DNA of 22,117 nucleotides from the NCBI GenBank assembly GCA_023416955.1, contig JAEZGM010000015.1, positions 1-22,117 on the forward strand, in the 5' to 3' direction. A model generated the notes under the pieces. The model saw only the letters and a program-made list of their open reading frames with translations, did not search any database and was not told the DNA's origin. The translations under genes and the position numbers were made by a program. The stretch is from Bacillota bacterium (GTDB lineage: Bacteria > Bacillota > Clostridia > Oscillospirales > Acutalibacteraceae). Positions 14,422-22,117 of the stretch are shown here, piece after piece. How positions within the stretch are numbered: the stretch's first letter is position 1; the number at the start of each line of letters is the position of its first letter.

Positions 14422-16800
14422 ATGGCAACACAGGAAAATCAAAGGCACATACGGGCGCTTGAGCTCGATAAAATACTAAAGCTGCTTGCGGCAGAAACGG
14501 CCTGTGACGATGCGGCAGAGCTTGCGCTGAACTTGTCACCCTCTTCGTCGCTTTCCGAAGTGCAGCGGCTGCTCGGTGAAACCGATGAAGCACACAGGTT
14601 GATGGCGCGTTTCGGCTCGCCGTCCTTCGGCGGACTTACCAACATTACAAACTCCTTGCGCCGCGCAGAAGCGGGCGGAACGCTGAATATGGCGGAGCTG
14701 CTCCGTGTGGCAGGCGTGCTGCGCTCATTGCGGAGCATTGTCAGCTGGCGCTCAAAGAGCGAGGGCGTGAAAAGCACGTTGGACTGGCGTTTCGATTCCC
14801 TTTCTCCCAATAAATATTTGGAAGACAAGATCAGCAATGCCATATTGTCTGAGGATGAAATGGCCGACAGCGCGTCACCCGACTTGGCAAATATCCGCCG
14901 TAAAATTCGGGCTGCTTCGTCCCGCGCGCGGGAGCAGCTTGACAAAATGATTCGTTCGCCGCTCTATCAGAAATATTTGCAGGATCCGATTGTCACGATG
15001 CGCGACGGCCGCTTTGTCGTGCCCGTGAAGGCAGAGCACCGCTCTGAAATCGCAGGATTGGTGCACGATACCTCTTCCAGCGGCGCAACGCTGTTTATTG
15101 AGCCGATGGGTGCGGTAGAGGCAAACAATCAGGTCAGGGTTCTGATGTCGGAGGAACAAAAGGAAATCGAGCGTATATTGGTGGAGCTGTCGGCAGAAAC
15201 CGGCGGATTTGCCGACAGTATCATCAACGGATATCAGGCTGCTGTGGAGCTGAATCTCATTTTTGCCAAGGCAAATCTGGGCTACAAAATGAAGGCGAGT
15301 CTGCCGCTTGTCAATGACAAGGGAGAAATTTTCCTGAAAAAAGCGCGTCATCCTTTAATTCCGGCGGATAAAGTTGTCCCGACGGACATAGAATTGGGTA
15401 TCGGCTTTGACACGCTGGTTATAACCGGCCCGAATACGGGCGGAAAGACGGTTACGCTCAAAACGCTGGGACTTTTCACGCTGATGGCGGAATGCGGTTT
15501 ACTGCTCCCCGCAGCGGACAACAGCCGTATTTCCGTATTTCATCAGGTCTTGGCCGACATCGGCGACGAACAGAGCATTGAGCAGTCCCTGTCGACATTT
15601 TCAGCACATATGACAAATCTCATTCAGATTTTAAACCGCGCGGACGCACAGAGCTTAATCTTAATGGATGAACTCGGCGCGGGCACCGACCCGGTGGAAG
15701 GCGCGGCACTTGCCATGTCTATTCTGGAGGAGCTGCGGAGAAAAAGTGCACGAATCGCCGCTACGACGCATTACGCGGAACTGAAAATTTACGCGCTGCA
15801 AACGGCGGGCGTTGAAAACGCCTGCTGCGAGTTTGATGTAGCCACGCTGCGCCCGACTTACCGTTTGCTGATCGGCGTTCCCGGCCGCTCCAACGCGTTT
15901 GCCATCTCCACACGGCTCGGCATGGACGATTCCATCGTCGAGCGCGCCAGAGAGCTGGTTTCCGGCGAAGACGCGCGCTTTGAGGATGTTGTTCAAAACC
16001 TGGAAACAAGTCGGCAGCAGCTGGAAGCCGAGCGTGCTCAGGCGGAAGAAGCCCGGTTGGAAGCGGTTCGCGCAAAGCAGGAAGCGCAGGAGCTGCGTGA
16101 TAAAATTCGTGCGCAGGTTGATCGTGAAATGGAAGAGGCGCGCCGCCGCGCCGCAGAACTGGTTGCCCGCACACGCGGGCAAATCGACGCCCTGATGAAC
16201 GAGATGGAAGAACTGAAAAAGCAGCAAAATAAGTCGCTCTCGTCAGAGCAAAAGGCAAAGCTGAATGCAGGGCTTCGTGCGCTTGAGGTATCTGCCGACC
16301 CGATTCATAAGAGGGAAGAGGAGAAATACGTTTTACCGCGTCCGCTCAAAGTGGGCGATACGGTGTTGATTTTCGACATCGATAAAAAAGCGACTGTTTT
16401 GGAACTGCCGGAGGGAAAATCCGACTCGGCACTTGTGCAAGCCGGAATTATCCGTACGCGTGTTCCGCTTTCAAACCTCCGCCTCGTTTCTGAAAAGCAG
16501 AAACAGGCGCCGCGCCGCACAGTAACCCGCAATGTAGTATCTAGAGCGCAGGCTCCCGTCAGAACCGAGCTTGACCTGCGGGGCGAAATGGTCGAAGAGG
16601 CACTGATGAATGTGGATCAGTTTATTGACTCCGCGCTGCTTTCCGGTATCGGGCAGCTGACTATTATACATGGTAAAGGAACGGGGGCGCTCCGTACCGC
16701 CGTTCAGCAGCATCTGAAGCATCACCCCAGTGTGCAGAGTTATCGCCTCGGCGTTTTTGGGGAGGGCGAAGCCGGGGTAACGATCGTAGAATTAAAATAG
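14422..16800 (+). CDS. mutS2: Endonuclease MutS2 with Smr domain
   Basis: A 792-residue MutS-family protein. Core/clamp region (about 1-300), then ATPase with Walker A GPNTGGKT (336-343), Walker B LMDELGAGTDP (Asp416) and ATTHYAELK. A long glutamate-rich coiled coil follows (about 520-620), and the C-terminal Smr nuclease domain begins near 714 (ELDLRGEMVEEAL) with the HGKGTGALR motif from His750. MutS2 lacks the mismatch-recognition domain. It is tied to suppression of recombination and, in Bacillus, to rescue of collided ribosomes. The ATG has AAAGGAATG upstream. A GCCGGC-AGTC-GCCGGC hairpin (16805-16820) follows the stop without a T run, so the next gene may be co-transcribed. Confidence 0.96.
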   Translation: MATQENQRHIRALELDKILKLLAAETACDDAAELALNLSPSSSLSEVQRLLGETDEAHRLMARFGSPSFGGLTNITNSLRRAEAGGTLNMAELLRVAGVLRSLRSIVSWRSKSEGVKSTLDWRFDSLSPNKYLEDKISNAILSEDEMADSASPDLANIRRKIRAASSRAREQLDKMIRSPLYQKYLQDPIVTMRDGRFVVPVKAEHRSEIAGLVHDTSSSGATLFIEPMGAVEANNQVRVLMSEEQKEIERILVELSAETGGFADSIINGYQAAVELNLIFAKANLGYKMKASLPLVNDKGEIFLKKARHPLIPADKVVPTDIELGIGFDTLVITGPNTGGKTVTLKTLGLFTLMAECGLLLPAADNSRISVFHQVLADIGDEQSIEQSLSTFSAHMTNLIQILNRADAQSLILMDELGAGTDPVEGAALAMSILEELRRKSARIAATTHYAELKIYALQTAGVENACCEFDVATLRPTYRLLIGVPGRSNAFAISTRLGMDDSIVERARELVSGEDARFEDVVQNLETSRQQLEAERAQAEEARLEAVRAKQEAQELRDKIRAQVDREMEEARRRAAELVARTRGQIDALMNEMEELKKQQNKSLSSEQKAKLNAGLRALEVSADPIHKREEEKYVLPRPLKVGDTVLIFDIDKKATVLELPEGKSDSALVQAGIIRTRVPLSNLRLVSEKQKQAPRRTVTRNVVSRAQAPVRTELDLRGEMVEEALMNVDQFIDSALLSGIGQLTIIHGKGTGALRTAVQQHLKHHPSVQSYRLGVFGEGEAGVTIVELK

Positions 16801-16841
16801 AGTAGCCGGCAGTCGCCGGCCCGTGAGAGGGAGGCGGTCTT

Positions 16842-17513
16842 TTGGTTGAGAATGGTAAGACGATGAACGGAGGAAAGAAGGCTGCAACGGTCACATTGTC
16901 GATCGTTGCGGTGCTTCTGGTTGTTTTGGGAGTTCTGTTTTCTTTGTTGTTAAATGACCCGGGACGCAGCAGGAAGTCTGTTGCGCCGGAGGCCGGTACG
17001 ATACTTACTAAGTTGGGCGCGGCTGCTCTCGGCGGAGAACCTGCTCAGCTTTCACAGGAGGAGCTGAACGGTCTGCTTGCGTCCAAATTCAGCGGCACTG
17101 CTCCACAATGTCAAATCAATGCGGATGATACTTTAGATGTATATTTTCCCGTGAATTATAAAGGCATCCGAATCGGCGTGACAGCGAATGTTTCATTCAG
17201 CTTTAACCAGTCCCGCCAGCAGGTAATGATGCGGGTTCATTCTGTCCATGCCGGCCGGCTTCCGCTTTCACCGAAGTTGGCACTTAAGCTTGGGCAAAAC
17301 CGTTTGCCACATGGAGTGAGTGCAGAAGGGGATTTCATTTACGCCGACGTATCATGGATCACGGGCGGCGATTTGAGCAGTGTTACCGGAATTGAAATCA
17401 CCGATATGAAGATCATGGGGCAGAAACTGTTGGTCAGCGTTGAGGGTAATCCTGATAAATTCCGTGAATTTATCGTACAGTCGCTGCCGGATATTTTTAA
17501 TTTTTTCAAATAA
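16842..17513 (+). CDS. YpmS/DUF2140-like membrane-anchored protein
   Basis: A 223-residue protein with one N-terminal transmembrane helix (about 15-37) and an extracytoplasmic beta-rich domain. The ELNGLLASKF stretch (about 74-83) followed by hydrophobic strands, the NVSFSFNQSRQQVMM strand and the GRLPLSPKLALKLGQ stretch resemble YpmS (DUF2140), a family of unknown function. The start is TTG 16842, seven bases after AGGGAGG; the in-frame ATG at 16863 lacks a good RBS. It lies 41 bases after mutS2. The family call is moderate because it rests on pattern alone. Confidence 0.65.
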   Translation: MVENGKTMNGGKKAATVTLSIVAVLLVVLGVLFSLLLNDPGRSRKSVAPEAGTILTKLGAAALGGEPAQLSQEELNGLLASKFSGTAPQCQINADDTLDVYFPVNYKGIRIGVTANVSFSFNQSRQQVMMRVHSVHAGRLPLSPKLALKLGQNRLPHGVSAEGDFIYADVSWITGGDLSSVTGIEITDMKIMGQKLLVSVEGNPDKFREFIVQSLPDIFNFFK

Positions 17514-17564
17514 AGATCAGCGAATTGTTACACCATGTATTTTTCACTTTTTGCTCGGAACTCC

Positions 17565-17593
17565 TTGACATTTGTCAAAATATTTACTATAAT
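17565..17593 (+). promoter_or_regulatory. Consensus sigma-A promoter of tRNA-Pro
   Basis: TTGACA (17565-17570), 17-base spacer, TATAAT (17588-17593): a full consensus. TTGACA-TT-TGTCAA (17565-17578) is also a perfect palindrome covering the -35. Confidence 0.92.
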
Positions 17594-17601
17594 AATAAGG
17601 C

Positions 17602-17678
17602 TGCCCGATGACGCGGGCACAGTGAATCGCAAACATATAGCAGTCCTTTCACCGTGCGGTATGAGGAATTTACCGCAC
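17602..17678 (+). other. Two hairpins in the tRNA-Pro leader
   Basis: TGCCCG/CGGGCA (17602-17607 with 17614-17619) and GTGCGGTA/TACCGCAC (17654-17661 with 17671-17678) are perfect stems in the roughly 90-base leader between promoter and tRNA. They may be 5' processing signals or a remnant of another RNA. Confidence 0.5.
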
Positions 17679-17691
17679 ATATCGTCAGCAA

Positions 17692-17768
17692 CGAGGTGTA
17701 ACTCAGCTTGGTAGAGTGCTTGGTTTGGGACCAAGATGCCGCAGGTTCGAGTCCTGTCACCTCGACCA
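17692..17768 (+). tRNA. tRNA-Pro (anticodon TGG)
   Basis: A 77-base cloverleaf. Acceptor arm CGAGGTG/CACCTCG, discriminator A and encoded CCA (17766-17768). Anticodon arm CTTGG/CCAAG with loop TTTGGGA, anticodon TGG at 17726-17728, and T arm GCAGG-TTCGAGT-CCTGT. It reads CCA and probably the other Pro codons by wobble. The DNA turns AT-rich immediately after it. Confidence 0.97.
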
Positions 17769-17819
17769 AAAAGACAAACCTGTTTTTATAACATTAGTTA
17801 TAGGCAGGTTTGTCTTTTT
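17768..17819 (+). terminator. Strong terminator after tRNA-Pro
   Basis: A perfect 15-bp stem (17768-17782 with 17805-17819) ends in CTTTTT, with a second inner stem TATAAC/GTTATA. The A5/T5 flanks would let it terminate in both directions. Confidence 0.9.
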
Positions 17820-17966
17820 ATGTCCTAAAAGGGGCTTGTTATCTGCTGTTTTTTAACGGCAACACTATCAACGCTGCTGATAAACTCACAAATACAGAAT
17901 TTTATGTGTTTTGGTTGCAATTTTAAACCTAATAATAGATAAGTTTATGGAAAGGATGGAATCAAT

Positions 17967-18605
17967 ATGACACTCCCTTATGCATTTGAAAAGCTGCCCG
18001 ATGGCATGGTTAGATTGAATGCTGCACAGGCGGCAGTGATACAAAAAATTTATCAACGTTACGTTGACGGTGCCAGCTTGGGGGTTATAGCCACCGAACT
18101 AGAAGCTAATCAGATTACTGCACCATCTGGTAATCTAAAGTGGTCTCGGTCAGTTATTGATAAAATATTGAGCAACGGTAAGTATGTGCCTTACGCAGTC
18201 CCAATGGAGTTGTTCGTAGCCGTTCAGTTTGAAAGAGACTCCCGAAGCAACACACAAGTTAATAGCGAGGGCTCCTTGCAAAGAAAGGCCACCCGGTACA
18301 ATTCACAGAATGTACTGAGCGGCCTTTTAGTTTGCGCTGAGTGTGGTAGCAACTATCGCCGTATCACTCGATCGAATGGTGAGATTGTTTGGCGATGTGC
18401 TGATCGAGTGGAGAAAGGTATTCGGTCTATTTGTAAGGATTCACCCACTATTATCGATATATCAATTAAAGCTCTGATTTGCACAGAATTAGGGCTAACG
18501 GAATTTGATGAGCAAACAGTCAAGAAAAAAGTCTCTCAGATTTCGATAGGAAGCAACAATCAAATTGATATTGTGCGTACTTACGATATGAATTTACAAT
18601 TATAA
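17967..18605 (+). CDS. Serine recombinase C-terminal fragment (no catalytic domain)
   Basis: A 212-residue protein matching only the Recombinase domain (about 3-95, from PYAFEKLPDG and VIQKIYQRYVDG) and the zinc ribbon (Cys123-x2-Cys126, Cys144, Cys156) of large serine recombinases. The N-terminal resolvase domain with its catalytic serine is absent, and no trace of it is visible upstream in the roughly 150 bases back to the tRNA terminator. The ATG has a good AAAGGATGG RBS seven bases upstream, so the fragment may still be translated. It cannot catalyse strand exchange alone. It is either a relic of an integrated element or a DNA-binding derivative. Base composition is AT-rich, unlike the genes to its left. 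Confidence 0.75.
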   Translation: MTLPYAFEKLPDGMVRLNAAQAAVIQKIYQRYVDGASLGVIATELEANQITAPSGNLKWSRSVIDKILSNGKYVPYAVPMELFVAVQFERDSRSNTQVNSEGSLQRKATRYNSQNVLSGLLVCAECGSNYRRITRSNGEIVWRCADRVEKGIRSICKDSPTIIDISIKALICTELGLTEFDEQTVKKKVSQISIGSNNQIDIVRTYDMNLQL

Positions 18606-18675
18606 GCTATGTATCCTTAGGCTTTAGTAACGGCTCTCCTTTTAATTGCGGCGAGTTGTATTCGCGCATAGAAAG

Positions 18676-18701
18676 CCCTCCAAACCCACAAGCTTGGAGG
18701 G
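18676..18701 (+). terminator. Hairpin after the recombinase fragment
   Basis: CCCTCCAA (18676-18683) pairs fully with TTGGAGGG (18694-18701), followed only by TT. It is a weak terminator candidate. The gap 18606-18924 otherwise holds AT-rich DNA in which I see no gene. Confidence 0.4.
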
Positions 18702-18924
18702 TTACGATATTGCTTATATACACATGGAAATAAGCCCGTCAAACCTACGTTTTTTGTTGGGTGGGTAGCGCCTTTCTTTTTTGATCGTTTTACAAACTTT
18801 TTGCATGAATTCCGTTATGCTTTCAAATTCTTATGGAATTCGCCCTTGCGTCTCAAATCATATATCATTACCTCGTCCATCTATTTTGCGATAATAACCT
18901 CACTGGTTAGTTGTTTATCAAAGT

Positions 18925-20013
18925 TTACGTACAATTTTCTGTATCGCTTTCAGCTATAAATCTTATTTCAAAGATGGTCTGGTTGCCATTGCTATGCACT
19001 GATATTTTTCCATTAAATATTTCAACAATACTTTTTGAAATTGCTAAGCCAAGTCCTGCTCCATTATTTTGACTATAGTCAACCATATAAAATTTTTCAA
19101 AAACATTTGGTAAATCCTCCGTCGGTATAGGATTTCCGTAACTGATTAAATTGACGACAACTTCTTTCCCTTCATGACAAAGTCCTATATCAATGTACTT
19201 TCCATCTTTTCCGTACTTAATTGCGTTACTGACAAGATTATCAAACAATCTGACAATCAGATTTGGATCTGCATTTATAAAGGCTTTTGCTTCATCGAAA
19301 TTGAGCCTGTATTCCATACCGGTCTTGCAAAATTCGGGCATAAAACCAATCAGAACCTGCTTAATTAATTCTCCCAAATTGATACTTGCTTTTCGTATCT
19401 TTATTTCGGGATTACTCAATTTTGTAAATTCAAAAAGATTGTCTATTAGGCTTTTCAGACCAAGACACTTTTTATAAGCAATTTCAGAATAATGGCTTAA
19501 ATCTTCTTCGTTGCTATATTTTGAATTTGAAATGAGTTCGACATAGCCAAGTATTGAAGTCAGTGGAGTTCTTAAATCATGTGAAATATTAGTGATGAAC
19601 TCGTTCCTTGCTTTTTCCCGATTCCTTTCACTTTCAATCAGAATTTTTAATCTTTTTGACATGCTATTGATTGAAGAAGCTAGCTTCCCAAGTTCATCAG
19701 AACTTTTTATCGGTATTTCAATGTTCAGATTATCATCTGAAATTTTATCAAGAGTTTCTGTAATTTCTTTCAGATAGCGCAAGCCATCTTTAATAATAAA
19801 GGAAAAGATGCAGACAAAGAAAAGCAGATAGATTATAAACATAAGTACACAAAACGCAATGATATGCTTAATAAAGAAAACAGCAAAGGGATGGCTTGCG
19901 GATGCGGCAATTAAAACAAGGCAGGGAAAAAACATAAACAAGCCAGCCAGAATGGCGCTTATAAAGGATGCCAGAATCAATTTAAAACCAATAGCAGAAA
20001 TTCTATTTTTCAA
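18925..20013 (-). CDS. Sensor histidine kinase, VanS-like
   Basis: A 362-residue membrane kinase with two close helices (about 12-36 and 48-74), almost no extracellular domain, and HAMP (about 74-126). The H-box is ISHDLRTPLTSILGY (His145). The N-box is DNLVSNAIKYG (258-268) and the G2 box is GAGLGLAIS (318-326). The usual DxGxG box reads SYGNPIPTEDLPNVFEKFY (291-309), as in VanS-type kinases. The short sensor loop suggests sensing in or near the membrane, as for intramembrane-sensing kinases. The start is TTG 20013 with GGGAG upstream; it overlaps the regulator gene by 11 bp. It should phosphorylate that regulator. Antibiotic sensing is only suggested by family. Confidence 0.9.
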   Translation of the reverse strand: MKNRISAIGFKLILASFISAILAGLFMFFPCLVLIAASASHPFAVFFIKHIIAFCVLMFIIYLLFFVCIFSFIIKDGLRYLKEITETLDKISDDNLNIEIPIKSSDELGKLASSINSMSKRLKILIESERNREKARNEFITNISHDLRTPLTSILGYVELISNSKYSNEEDLSHYSEIAYKKCLGLKSLIDNLFEFTKLSNPEIKIRKASINLGELIKQVLIGFMPEFCKTGMEYRLNFDEAKAFINADPNLIVRLFDNLVSNAIKYGKDGKYIDIGLCHEGKEVVVNLISYGNPIPTEDLPNVFEKFYMVDYSQNNGAGLGLAISKSIVEIFNGKISVHSNGNQTIFEIRFIAESDTENCT

Positions 20014-20704
20014 TTTTATAACCTACTCCCCAAACAGTTTCCACAATTTTAGGATTTTTGGGATCTTCTTCAATTTTATCTCTTAATCTCCACATATGAA
20101 CCATTACAGTGTTATTTGATTCATAATACTTCTCTTCCCAGACCACTTCGAAAATTTCTTCTGCACTAAACACCTTGCCGGGATTTTCGGCAAGAAGGAG
20201 AAGTATTTTATATTCTGTCGGCGTAACATTTACCGTTTTTCCATATACCGTGACAGCGTGCTTATCCTTATCAATTACTAATGAACTGAGTTTAATGATA
20301 TCTTTACCCTGTTGTGCATTATCAGGACAATTGAGATAAAGATATCTGCGGAGCTGAGATTTTATTCTTGCCAAAAGTTCCAATGGATTAAATGGCTTCG
20401 TCATATAGTCATCAGCACCTATGGTAAGGCCCATTATTTTATCTATATCCTGCGATTTTGCGCTTAGCATAATAACGGGAATATTCATGTTTTGTCGAAT
20501 TCTTTTGCAGACCTCTATGCCGTCAATGCCCGGCATCATAATGTCAAGCACGACCAAATGGACAGGCTCTCTTTTCAAAATAGACAGCCCCACAAGCCCA
20601 TTTTCCGCTTTAAGGACATGATAGCCTTCATTTTTTAAGTATATTTCAGTGAGCTCGGTAATTTCCTTTTCATCGTCTATAATAAGTATTCTATACTGAT
20701 CCAC
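20003..20704 (-). CDS. OmpR-family response regulator, VanR-like
   Basis: A 233-residue regulator. The receiver domain (about 1-120) has the acidic pair Asp10-Asp11, phospho-acceptor Asp54 (LDIMMPG) and the KPF switch lysine. The winged-helix DNA-binding domain (about 135-233) ends VWGVGYKIEK. The start is GTG 20704 with GGGAGGGA seven bases upstream; the nearby ATG is out of frame. It forms an overlapping pair with the kinase gene. Repeats at 20740-20765 in front of it may be its own binding site. Confidence 0.93.
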   Translation of the reverse strand: MDQYRILIIDDEKEITELTEIYLKNEGYHVLKAENGLVGLSILKREPVHLVVLDIMMPGIDGIEVCKRIRQNMNIPVIMLSAKSQDIDKIMGLTIGADDYMTKPFNPLELLARIKSQLRRYLYLNCPDNAQQGKDIIKLSSLVIDKDKHAVTVYGKTVNVTPTEYKILLLLAENPGKVFSAEEIFEVVWEEKYYESNNTVMVHMWRLRDKIEEDPKNPKIVETVWGVGYKIEK

Positions 20705-20739
20705 ATGACTTCCCTCCCAATATTAAACCCATAAAAGCA

Positions 20740-20765
20740 TAACACATAATTGTTATTAGGTGTTA
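20740..20765 (-). promoter_or_regulatory. Candidate response-regulator binding repeats
   Basis: TGTTA repeats directly at a 10-bp interval (20751-20755 and 20761-20765), with an inverted copy TAACA at 20740-20744. Direct repeats one helical turn apart are typical of OmpR/PhoB-family sites. A TGTTATGCT extended -10-like sequence on the minus strand overlaps the inverted copy. Confidence 0.35.
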
Positions 20766-20828
20766 CACTTTTGAGCCGGACAATTCGCACTTTATTGGAG
20801 GTGAATCATATCAGTTTATATTTTTCCA

Positions 20829-21779
20829 TCATTGCGCACTGAAGACCAGCTTTATATCGTTATACTTATTGGTAACGCTTAGACTATTTGTCGCGTTGTT
20901 GCTTTTTGCATAATTGCTGCTTACTGCCTTACCATTCACATAAATAGTGCCATCTTGGTTATTTGCGCTTATATCGTACTGCTTTTCGGCTAAATCTGTT
21001 TTAAGATTGATTTTTCCAGATTCAGATTCAATACGGGTCACACCGCTAAACTTACCTGAAAGTGAAATGTCTCTTTCCATATCTTTGACCGTAAGACCTG
21101 AGGATGTTAAATTATCAGCTGCAATAGCACCGTTATCGTTTTTTAAGCAGCAATTATTCACGCTACTATTGGATAACTTAATGTCACCATTTTTACTTAC
21201 TGCGTTAACCGAATTGGACACAATATTGTTTAAATGAATTTTTCCGTTGCTGTCTGAAACTGCAAATGTATCACATTGCATCTTATCGATTGTACATGTG
21301 CCATCTTGAGTATTGAGCGAAACCGTATCCGTAGCAATATTGTCTATATCAATATTGCTGTACTCTGTTTCTATATTGGCAGACGATAGTCTTTTATCCG
21401 CAGGAACTGTTACCGTAATAGTATTTGAGGAATAGTCACCATTTAAGTTCAGATCAACATCAACTTTTGCGCTTCGATTCGTTTGGTCATTAACGGTTAG
21501 TTTGCCATTTAATACTTGATAATTTATCTTTCTACTTTTATCATTATTAACAATCTTGATGGAATAGTTGTTTCCTGCCACGACCTTTACATTTGCCTTG
21601 GCGACTTCACAATCTATTACGTTAAAATCAGAGAGATTCACATTTGTTATCTTCTGTTGGCTATTATCGCCCGCCGTTATTCCATTGATGGTAAGGTTCA
21701 TCTTACTTATGCGAATTGTCAAAACGATGGCCACAAGTGCAATAACCCCTAAAATGCTTAATATAGTATACTTTTTCAT
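20829..21779 (-). CDS. Membrane-anchored DUF4097 (adhesin/LiaG-like) protein
   Basis: A 316-residue protein with an N-terminal membrane anchor (about 5-22). The rest is rich in Asn, Ser, Asp and Val with short repeated strands (for example TVSLNTQDGTCTIDKM and NGDIKLSNSSV), as in the DUF4097 beta-solenoid domain. It most likely sits on the outer face of the membrane. DUF4097 proteins, including LiaG, often accompany envelope-stress two-component systems, which agrees with the regulator/kinase pair 125 bases downstream on the same strand. The start ATG has AAGGAG upstream. A weak TTAAAA-N17-TATATA promoter is possible on the minus strand. The role is unknown. Confidence 0.8.
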   Translation of the reverse strand: MKKYTILSILGVIALVAIVLTIRISKMNLTINGITAGDNSQQKITNVNLSDFNVIDCEVAKANVKVVAGNNYSIKIVNNDKSRKINYQVLNGKLTVNDQTNRSAKVDVDLNLNGDYSSNTITVTVPADKRLSSANIETEYSNIDIDNIATDTVSLNTQDGTCTIDKMQCDTFAVSDSNGKIHLNNIVSNSVNAVSKNGDIKLSNSSVNNCCLKNDNGAIAADNLTSSGLTVKDMERDISLSGKFSGVTRIESESGKINLKTDLAEKQYDISANNQDGTIYVNGKAVSSNYAKSNNATNSLSVTNKYNDIKLVFSAQ

Positions 21780-22117
21780 ATTTTTCTCCTTAATATTATT
21801 TTGCCAGACTCTTCACGCTTTCTAGTATATAATAAGTTGGCTATTAGATTTTAACTTTTTTCTTACAATTTCATAACACACATTTTAAATAAGTGACGGC
21901 CTATTTAACGAGTAATTCTATGTAGAGAACTCAACAAGTACGTATGCCACTATTAGCCCTGCTTTTCTTTTAATGTAGGCAAGGAAAAAGCTGTCAACGC
22001 CGATTTGATTTTGCAGATTTTCGCCGGTTAAAAAATGCAGGAAAGCAGCGGTGAGGAAATGTTGAAAAATTAGTTTTGTCCCTGCTCAAAGAGGGTATTG
22101 ACAATATGCTGTTTCTG
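21780..22117. other. AT-rich region without a supported gene
   Basis: It contains the DUF4097 RBS and probable promoter region at its left. Near the right edge the plus strand has short interrupted frames (an ATG at about 22035, and a frame reading LLKEGIDNMLFL to the edge) with a stop or frameshift between them. It could be the start of a decayed transposase-like gene, but I cannot identify it. Confidence 0.3.

Noticed and set aside
17528..17734. Minus-strand small frames across the tRNA-Pro region
   Set aside because: They run through the tRNA, its promoter and leader hairpins; they are common spurious calls over tRNA genes.
22030..22117. Start of a transposase gene at the right edge
   Set aside because: The frame is interrupted and too short; LLKEGIDNMLFL alone does not identify a family.

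Overview
The window reads as chromosomal DNA of an endospore-forming member of the Clostridia, probably of the Ruminococcaceae/Oscillospirales type (inference). It carries the sporulation genes ylbJ, yqfC and yqfD. It also has the Firmicutes order yqfC-yqfD-phoH-ybeY-dgkA-era-yqzL-recO, then mutS2 and a YpmS-like gene. Ribosome binding sites are strong and purine-rich, and TTG/GTG starts are common. Bases 1 to about 17,770 look moderately GC-rich. From the tRNA-Pro gene to the right edge the DNA becomes visibly AT-rich.

Left part (82-3045, minus strand): a three-gene ABC-2 exporter operon (two permeases, one ATPase). It has a near-consensus promoter, a 53-codon small ORF with a strong RBS, and then an intrinsic terminator before the first permease. 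RNA segments around the small ORF's stop codon can pair in mutually exclusive ways, so the unit looks like a ribosome-controlled attenuator. This is the most interesting candidate in the window. Next comes a plus-strand aminopeptidase P gene with its own strong promoter. It is flanked by two copies of a 37-bp repeat, the second of which begins at the gene's stop codon.

Middle (5379-13350): a small four-cysteine protein gene and ylbJ lie on the minus strand, divergent from yqfC-yqfD. The gap between them holds a sigma-E-like promoter and a roughly 95-nt nested hairpin that would lie in the yqfC leader. A separate sigma-A-type promoter then serves phoH-ybeY-dgkA-era (RNA metabolism, ribosome maturation, lipid recycling). 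A further promoter and a 12-bp hairpin precede yqzL-recO and a SnoaL-GNAT fusion gene.

Right middle (13416-17819): a membrane-anchored metallophosphoesterase, a small MITE-like inverted-repeat element, mutS2 with its Smr domain, a YpmS/DUF2140-like membrane protein, and tRNA-Pro(TGG) with a strong promoter, a structured leader and a perfect terminator.

Right end (17820-22117): AT-rich accessory DNA. It has a serine-recombinase fragment without its catalytic domain, a VanRS-like two-component system, and a membrane-anchored DUF4097 protein. Together the last three genes resemble an envelope-stress sensing module. The last 300 bases contain no gene I can support.
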